A stretch of DNA of 64,000 nucleotides from Streptomyces sp. NBC_01314 (GTDB lineage Bacteria > Actinomycetota > Actinomycetes > Streptomycetales > Streptomycetaceae): NCBI RefSeq assembly GCF_041435215.1, contig NZ_CP108394.1:4712001-4776000 (forward strand). The letters are read 5' to 3'. Made by a program: the position numbers and the translations under genes. Under the pieces are notes generated by a model, which saw only the letters and a list, made by a program, of their open reading frames with translations, ran no database searches and was not told the DNA's origin. Below, in pieces: positions 59,201-64,000 of this stretch; positions within the stretch are counted from its first letter, which is position 1; each line of letters starts with the position of its first letter.

Positions 59201-62200
59201 GCGTCTGACCGCCTATCTGGTCGGCGACGGACTCCCGACGAAGGCCCGGCTGGACGAGTTCGTCGGCGCCACGCTGCCCGAGTACATGGTGCCGGACGCG
59301 TACGTACGGCTCGACGCGCTGCCCCTGACCGACAACGGCAAGGTGGCGCGGGCCCGGCTGCCGCTGCCGACCCGCGACACGGTCCTGCGCGCCGACGCGG
59401 CCCTCACCGCGGCGGCACCCGAGGCCGCCGCCCCGGCTTCCGCCGCCGCGACCGCCGACCTGACCACGGAGGCCCTGACCGGGCTCGTCGCGCGCGTCTT
59501 CGCCGACACCGTGGGACAGCCCGCCTTCGCCGCGGACGCCAACTTCTTCGACCTCGGCGGCGACTCGGCCAACGTCACCGTCGCCGCCGTACGCCTCAGC
59601 CGCGAACTGGGCGTGGAGGTCACCGCTCCGTCGGTCTTCGCGACCGGCACCCCGGCCAAGCTGTCCCGGCTGCTGGCCGCCGACGGCCTGGTGCGGATCG
59701 CTGAGCCGCAGCCGCAGCCGCAGCCGCAGCCAGAGCCGGATCCGCAGCCGCGACTGGAGGCGCACCCTTCCGACCCGGCCGCCGAGCGCGGACGGGAGAC
59801 GGCGGTGGAGATGGCGGAAGCGAGGCCCTCGACGGCCGTGGCGGGTCCCGCACACCCCGGACCCGCACACCCGGGGCCCGTGCGGGAGGACGCCCACGGC
59901 GGTGCGCTGGCCGTGGTCGGGATGGCGTGCCGGTTCCCCGGCGCCGCCACCCCGGACGAGTTCTGGCGCAACCTGGCCGCCTGCGTCTCCAGCGTCGGTG
60001 AAGCGCCGGAGGGCAGGCGGGGCTGGGCCCGTCTGTGGACCGAGGGCGAGGCCGACGAGGTGCCGATGGGCTGGGTCGACGGAGTCGAGTACTTCGACCC
60101 CGGACGCTTCGGTCTCACGGACCGCGAGGCCCGGCGTCTGGACCCCCTGCAGCGTGTCCTGCTGAGCGTGACCGCCGAGGCGCTGGAGAGCGGCGGCCAC
60201 GACCATGTGTCGCTCGGCGCCGACACCGGTGTCTTCATCGGCACGATCGCGAGCGACTTCCCCGAACTGGTGGCACGGAGCATCGGCCACGGTGACCCGC
60301 ACGTCGCCACGGGCACCGCGATCTCCATGGTCGCCAACCGGCTGTCGCACGTGTTCGACTGGTCGGGACCGAGCGTGGCCGTCGACACGGCGTGCTCGTC
60401 GTCCCTCGTCGCCCTGCACCAGGCCGCCATGCACCTGCGGTCGGGGGACGTGGACGCCGCCGTCGTGGGCGCGGCCAACCTGGTCCTGACACCGGACAAG
60501 ACACGTTCCTTCGCACGCAACGGCATGCTGTCCCCCCAGGGCGTGTGCCGGGCCTTCGACGAAGGGGCCGACGGTTACGTCCGCGGAGAGGGCTGCGGTG
60601 TCGTCGTACTGAAGCGGCTCGCGGACGCCCGGCGCGACGGGGACCCGGTCCTCGCCGTGATCCGAGGCACCGCCGTCAACCACACCGGCGGCAGCGCCGG
60701 GTTCCTCACCGCGCCCAGCAGGCCGGCCCAGGCGGCCGTACTGCGCAAGGCACTGGCGGCCTCCGGCGTCACCCCCGGCGACATCGGCTACATCGAGGCG
60801 CACGGCACCGGTACACAGCTCGGTGACCTCATCGAACTCGAAGCGCTGCACGCGGTCCTCGGCGAGGAGGCCACGCATCCGGTCGCCGTGGGTTCGGTGA
60901 AGACGAACATCGGCCATCTGGAGCCGGCCGCCGGCATCGCCGGACTCATCAAGACGATCCTCGCCCTCCAGGCCGGCACCATCCCGCCGTCCCTCAACCT
61001 CACCACCCCGAACAAGGCGTTCGACTTCGCGGCCTCGCCGCTGTTCGTCGCCGACCGGCCGTTGCCCTGGGACGGACCGAGGATCGCGGGCGTCAGCAGT
61101 TTCGGCTTCGGCGGCGCGAACGCCCATGTGGTGGTCGAGGCCGCGCCCCCCGTCGCGAAGGACACCCAGGACGCGGCGGACCATGACCGGCTGCCCCGGC
61201 TGCTGACCCTGTCGGCGGCATCGGACGCGGCGCTGCGCACCCTGGCGCACCGCCTCGTGCTGATGCTGCGCTCCCCGTACTGCCCGTCCCTCGCGTCGCT
61301 GAGCGAGGCGAGCCGCAGGCGGCCGGCGGCGGCACATCGCCTCGCCTGCGTCGTCGACAGCCTCGAACAACTCGACGACAAGCTGCGGCTGTTCCTGGCC
61401 GGCGTGGACGAAGTCCGCTCCCTCCACCCGGGAGTGGCCGACGGCACCGGGCGCGCGGAGAAGGCCATGGTCCAGGACGGGGCGGGCCGGGAGGAACTGA
61501 GGGAGGCGGCCCGGCGGTTCGCCGCCGGCGCGGACCTCTCCACCGGGCCCGGCCGGGCGGGCGTACGCTTCCCGACCGCACCGCACGACGAGAAGTACCT
61601 CTGGCTGGAGCCGACCGGGCAGCCGCGGCCGACGGCCCCGGAGCCGGGCGAGGCCGTCGCGAGCGGCCGTACGACCGACTCGTGGGCGCGGCTCCCCGAG
61701 GCCGCCGAACACGTGGTCCTCGGCAGGCCGACCCTGCCCGGTGCCGCCTACCCCGGCAAGGTGGCCGAGTTGGTCGGCGGTGAACGGTTCGGCCTGCGCG
61801 ACGTGACGTTCCGCAAGGCCGTCGAGACGCCCGCGACCCTGTCGGCCGAACGTGACGGAGCACGGGTCACGTTCCGCGACGGCGACGGCGCCCTCGTCTG
61901 CACCGCCGAACTGACCCCGCCGGAACAGCCGGTACTCCCCGTCCCGCCGTCCGGCGACGACTTCACCACCGTCGAACTCGACGCGCTCTACCGCGCGTTC
62001 GAGCGCGACGGACTCGCCTACGGCTCCGCCTACCGGACCGTCGCCGCCCTCTCCACCGCACCCGGCCGGGCGACGGGCGTGCTCCGCGCCGAAGCCGCAC
62101 CCGACGGCGCGGTCGACGCACGGCTCCTCGACGGCGCCTTCCAGGTCGCTCTCACCGCGTGCGGTGCGCGGGGCCTGTACGTGCCGTTCACCGTCGAACG

Positions 62201-64000
62201 GCTCACGGTCCTCGGCCGTATCCCGGCCACGGCCCGTGTGTACGCCCGGCGTGACAGGGAGACCGGTCCCGACTCCGGTCTGCTGACCGCCAGTCTGGTG
62301 ATTCTCGACGGCGACGGGCCGGTGCTGGAAGCCCGTGGCATCACCTGGAAGCGGCTGTCGAGCACGCCGTCGGCCGGGGCCCCGCGACCCGTCACGGCCC
62401 GGGACGCCGACGCCGGTTCGGGCCTGCTCGCCGCCCCGGCCGCCGAGCGCAACGGTCACCGTCCGGTGCCCCTCCGTCCCGGACGGAGTGACGGTCTCGG
62501 TGCCGCCCTGGCCCGTTGGGTGGCCGACGCCCTGGAGACGGGCATCGACGACCTCGAACCGGACCGCCCCTTGCAGGAGCAGGGGCTCGACTCCGTGCTC
62601 GCCGTCGCGCTGGCCCAGGACATCCGCGCCAAGCTGGGCGTCGACATCCCCGTGACCCTCGTCCTCGAAACCGGATCGGTGGACCGGCTCGCCGCCGAGC
62701 TCCGCGAGGAGTACGGCGTCACCTCCGTCCCCGGCGACACCGCGTCCCCCACCGGGCCGGAAGACAGCACGTACACCGTGGACCCGGGCGACACCACACA
62801 CGCCACGTACACCGCCGAGCTGGACGACGCCCCGCACGTGGCTGCGCGGGACGAGCGACCCGCCCCCGTGGCGCAGCCGTTCGTCACCCACGCGGCGCCC
62901 GCCACCGGCACGGCCGCCTCCGAACGCCACGACATCGCCGTCATCGGTGTCGACGGCGTCTTCCCGAACGCCGCCGACACCGACGAACTGTGGCGGGTCC
63001 TGCTCGACGGTGACGACTGCCTCAGCGAAGTACCCGCCTCCCGCTGGGACATCGACGCCTACTACGGCACCGACGGCACTCCCGGCACCGTGTACCTCAG
63101 GCGGGCAGGCTTCGTCGACGGGCTGACCGACTTCGACCCCGGCTTCTTCCGGCTGTCACCCGCCGAGGCACAGTGGATCGACCCGCAGCAGCGGCATCTG
63201 ATCCAGTCGGCCTGGCGCGCCCTGGAGGACGCCGGGCTGGCGGGGAAGCCGGACCGCTCCACGGGCGTGTTCGTGGGCGCCAGCTACCAGCACTACCGCG
63301 ACGTGGTCGTCGACGACGTCGTCCAGACCGCGGCCGGCCTCGGCAACCACAACGCGATCCTCGCCAACCGGCTCAGCTACTTTCTCGACCTGCACGGCCC
63401 CAGCATGACGGTGGACACGCTCTGCTCGTCGTCGCTGGTGGCCCTGCACACGGCGGTGCGCAGCATCCGCAACGGGGAGTGCGAGCAGGCGATCGTCGCC
63501 GGTGTGCACCTGGGGATGTCGCCCCAGTACTTCCAGCTCGGCTCACGCCTCAGGTCGTTCTCGCCCACCGGCAGGTCACGTGCCTTCGACGCCGGTGCGG
63601 ACGGGTTCGTGCCGGGCGAGGGGGTCGTGTCGGTCGTGGTGAAGCCCCTGGCGGCGGCGCTGCGCGACGGGGACCGGGTGCGCGGGGTGATCCGGGGAAC
63701 CGCGGTCAACCACGGCGGCCGGACGAGTGGTCTGACGGTTCCCAGCGGTGGGGGACAGCAGGAGGTCGTGGCCGCGGCCCTGGCGGACGCCGGGGTGTCA
63801 CCGGAGTCGATCGGTCTGGTCGAGGCCCACGGCACGGGCACGGGACTGGGCGATCCGATCGAGGTGGAGGGGCTGACCCGCGCGTGGCGCCGCTTCACGG
63901 CGCGGTCGCAGTTCTGCGCGCTGGGCTCCCTGAAGAGCAACATCGGCCACCTGGAACCCGCGGCGGGCCTCGCGGGACTGGTGAAGGTCCTGCTGGCGCT
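56217..64000 (+). CDS. Hybrid NRPS / trans-AT PKS: FT-A(Gly)-PCP-KS-DH-ACP-KS..., 3-prime incomplete
   Basis: An open frame of at least 2594 codons from ATG 56217 that runs off the window. Domains in order: formyltransferase (1-~270; Asn91, His93 and Asp129 with the spacing of methionyl-tRNA formyltransferase); a degenerate condensation-like region (~325-550, no HHxxxDG); adenylation (572-~1060; TSGSTG at 716, Lys1042) with binding-pocket code D-I-L-Q-L-G-L-I-W-K, the glycine code; PCP (Ser1117); a Pro/Gln linker; KS1 (1230-1660; Cys1393, His1529, His1567); a ~155-residue linker with no AT; DH (His1832 in HxxxGxxxxP, Asp1972/Gln1976 in DxxxQ); ACP (Ser2126); KS2 (from 2240; Cys2403, His2538, His2578). 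It would load glycine, formylate it and extend it with malonyl from a trans-acting AT. This is the starter logic of oxazole-capped polyketides. Confidence 0.93.
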   Translation, partial: MTTNCYIIGGTRVLTQCAAQLLDAGVRIEGILSDDPAAVAWAGEHTVPVLDPHGDLTATLSERKFDYLFSMVNFRILTADVLDLPEVAAVNFHDGPLPRYSGSNAPAWALYEGATRHAATWHRMTEAVDAGGVLLERWFPVRDHSTALSLTYETAETGIELFKDLVPHIVAGTLPDSVDVGDRERRFYRRSARMASGGLIHSGTSAAEAARISKALDHGSFPNPLGIPTLVTEQGAVLTRQIRLIPRAEPRTDTTVLSVTTSALTLAAPDADLVLSDFTAVDGSSLSGQAAAQRLGAVEGTPLPPVGEERLAAIAAAQKPLRAHEPWWSARLRELRPARLPVDDFSAGAAHYGRYEMAFVPGSRDEAIAVVHAFLGVVAERADEPAFDFAWSPSDARARAGKTHGIAAARLPVRFDGDSAGALRDKLDEAAARHGYAADLEVRLGLAGRPLGSGEPTFTDVMVLERGAGEEASAEPHTEIALLCLRDGPPTVFVRDTAMGRDEALEFTERVEDLALAALFHGDGARPALHPDANRPDAEEAADPADTAHTPEMADTAGTTDTAETTAPGSATVLDLFAAAVAERPTATAVRSGTRTLDYAALDAWADAIAARLHDQGIESGSVVGVLVERGVHLIPVLLGILRSGAAFLPLDPAYPTDRLRGYTEVARCDLILTDPTTDDLGASLGTALRVPEADGSAPAVPPRVEADDLAYLLFTSGSTGAPKGVEIEHGALANFLTGIGERLGSSAEDAVLAHTTVAFDISLLELLLPLTVGATVVLASRETARDPRRLAELAGEVTVAQATPSMWRLLLATGWTPPTGLTVLSGGEALPRSVAEGLHAPARALWNLYGPTEATIWASAHRVTSVGDFVPLGEPLPNLRLHVLDERLEPCAPGTRGSLWISGAGLARGYAHRSDLTADAFTVHPATGVRLYRTGDEVRLHTDGAVEWLGRADAQVKVRGNRIEPAEIEQVLERFSGITAAVVGAARFEGRGEPRLTAYLVGDGLPTKARLDEFVGATLPEYMVPDAYVRLDALPLTDNGKVARARLPLPTRDTVLRADAALTAAAPEAAAPASAAATADLTTEALTGLVARVFADTVGQPAFAADANFFDLGGDSANVTVAAVRLSRELGVEVTAPSVFATGTPAKLSRLLAADGLVRIAEPQPQPQPQPEPDPQPRLEAHPSDPAAERGRETAVEMAEARPSTAVAGPAHPGPAHPGPVREDAHGGALAVVGMACRFPGAATPDEFWRNLAACVSSVGEAPEGRRGWARLWTEGEADEVPMGWVDGVEYFDPGRFGLTDREARRLDPLQRVLLSVTAEALESGGHDHVSLGADTGVFIGTIASDFPELVARSIGHGDPHVATGTAISMVANRLSHVFDWSGPSVAVDTACSSSLVALHQAAMHLRSGDVDAAVVGAANLVLTPDKTRSFARNGMLSPQGVCRAFDEGADGYVRGEGCGVVVLKRLADARRDGDPVLAVIRGTAVNHTGGSAGFLTAPSRPAQAAVLRKALAASGVTPGDIGYIEAHGTGTQLGDLIELEALHAVLGEEATHPVAVGSVKTNIGHLEPAAGIAGLIKTILALQAGTIPPSLNLTTPNKAFDFAASPLFVADRPLPWDGPRIAGVSSFGFGGANAHVVVEAAPPVAKDTQDAADHDRLPRLLTLSAASDAALRTLAHRLVLMLRSPYCPSLASLSEASRRRPAAAHRLACVVDSLEQLDDKLRLFLAGVDEVRSLHPGVADGTGRAEKAMVQDGAGREELREAARRFAAGADLSTGPGRAGVRFPTAPHDEKYLWLEPTGQPRPTAPEPGEAVASGRTTDSWARLPEAAEHVVLGRPTLPGAAYPGKVAELVGGERFGLRDVTFRKAVETPATLSAERDGARVTFRDGDGALVCTAELTPPEQPVLPVPPSGDDFTTVELDALYRAFERDGLAYGSAYRTVAALSTAPGRATGVLRAEAAPDGAVDARLLDGAFQVALTACGARGLYVPFTVERLTVLGRIPATARVYARRDRETGPDSGLLTASLVILDGDGPVLEARGITWKRLSSTPSAGAPRPVTARDADAGSGLLAAPAAERNGHRPVPLRPGRSDGLGAALARWVADALETGIDDLEPDRPLQEQGLDSVLAVALAQDIRAKLGVDIPVTLVLETGSVDRLAAELREEYGVTSVPGDTASPTGPEDSTYTVDPGDTTHATYTAELDDAPHVAARDERPAPVAQPFVTHAAPATGTAASERHDIAVIGVDGVFPNAADTDELWRVLLDGDDCLSEVPASRWDIDAYYGTDGTPGTVYLRRAGFVDGLTDFDPGFFRLSPAEAQWIDPQQRHLIQSAWRALEDAGLAGKPDRSTGVFVGASYQHYRDVVVDDVVQTAAGLGNHNAILANRLSYFLDLHGPSMTVDTLCSSSLVALHTAVRSIRNGECEQAIVAGVHLGMSPQYFQLGSRLRSFSPTGRSRAFDAGADGFVPGEGVVSVVVKPLAAALRDGDRVRGVIRGTAVNHGGRTSGLTVPSGGGQQEVVAAALADAGVSPESIGLVEAHGTGTGLGDPIEVEGLTRAWRRFTARSQFCALGSLKSNIGHLEPAAGLAGLVKVLLA

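Noticed and set aside
58266..62930. A 1554-codon minus-strand open frame opposite the synthase
   Set aside because: The plus strand encodes recognisable A, PCP, KS, DH and ACP domains throughout; the antisense frame has only biased composition.
1..64000. tRNA or rRNA genes
   Set aside because: None recognised on either strand, including next to the two aminoacyl-tRNA synthetase genes.

Overview
The window is high-GC actinobacterial chromosome and almost certainly comes from a Streptomyces. Supporting signs are GTG/TTG starts, strong third-position G/C bias, a DUF5753/DUF397 regulator pair, class I lysyl-tRNA synthetase beside arginyl-tRNA synthetase, a hemL-phosphatase-cytochrome c maturation block, DUF3558 lipoproteins, a DUF2637 membrane protein, a rare TTA codon in a beta-lactamase gene, and several copies of a GGGGCGCGGGGAACTGCGCG intergenic repeat that I know from streptomycete genomes. 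No tRNA, rRNA or CRISPR array was recognised.

Layout, left end to 41 kb, is mostly conserved housekeeping genes and common accessory genes. It starts with a cut-off XRE/DUF5753 regulator overlapping a DUF397 gene that carries an internal 57-bp duplication. Then come an orphan P-loop ATPase (0.7-2.6 kb), a secreted S33 tripeptidyl aminopeptidase (2.8-4.5 kb), and the cytochrome c maturation operon tlpA-ccdA-resB-ccsB (9.5-5.0 kb, minus strand) ending in a strong hairpin. A 23-bp minisatellite follows, then a polysaccharide deacetylase-like lipoprotein, a histidine phosphatase and hemL, with an 18-codon ORF upstream that mimics the HemL N-terminus. The 13.7-26 kb stretch holds a repeat-rich hypothetical protein, a nucleotidyltransferase, an M20 peptidase with an AbgT-type transporter opposite an Lrp-type regulator, a TTA-containing beta-lactamase, an aminotransferase, a TOBE/MerR protein, an APH-type kinase, an RsbW-like ATPase and a transglutaminase-like protein. 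From 26 to 41 kb are a two-component system, a GT4 glycosyltransferase, a flavin monooxygenase/FMN reductase pair divergent from an AraC regulator, an SDR with a small membrane protein, a SnoaL-like protein, a YnfA-family protein, RtcB, two DUF3558-like lipoproteins, a DUF2637 protein and lysS.

Between lysS and argS (41.9-47.2 kb) sits an inserted island. An IS607-type tnpA and the broken pieces of its tnpB partner flank an oxidoreductase, a six-TM membrane protein and an ECF41/SigJ-like sigma factor. One tnpB piece lies in inverted orientation, and a decayed duplicate of the sigma gene's 5-prime end precedes the membrane protein gene.

After argS come a DUF4253 protein, a PLP aminotransferase, a kinase-like protein with a substituted catalytic loop, another dispersed repeat and an IS1380 transposase remnant. 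An AT-richer intergenic region then opens a biosynthetic gene cluster that runs off the right end. It contains an FAD oxidoreductase, a Rieske non-heme iron oxygenase and the first 2594 codons of a hybrid NRPS / trans-AT PKS with order formyltransferase - degenerate C-like region - A - PCP - KS - DH - ACP - KS. The A-domain code reads as glycine, so the predicted starter is N-formylglycine, the known origin of 5-substituted oxazoles in oxazolomycin-, inthomycin- and conglobatin-type pathways. The first PKS module has no KR and no AT but a DH with both catalytic motifs. The Rieske and FAD enzymes next to it make this the most interesting system in the window.
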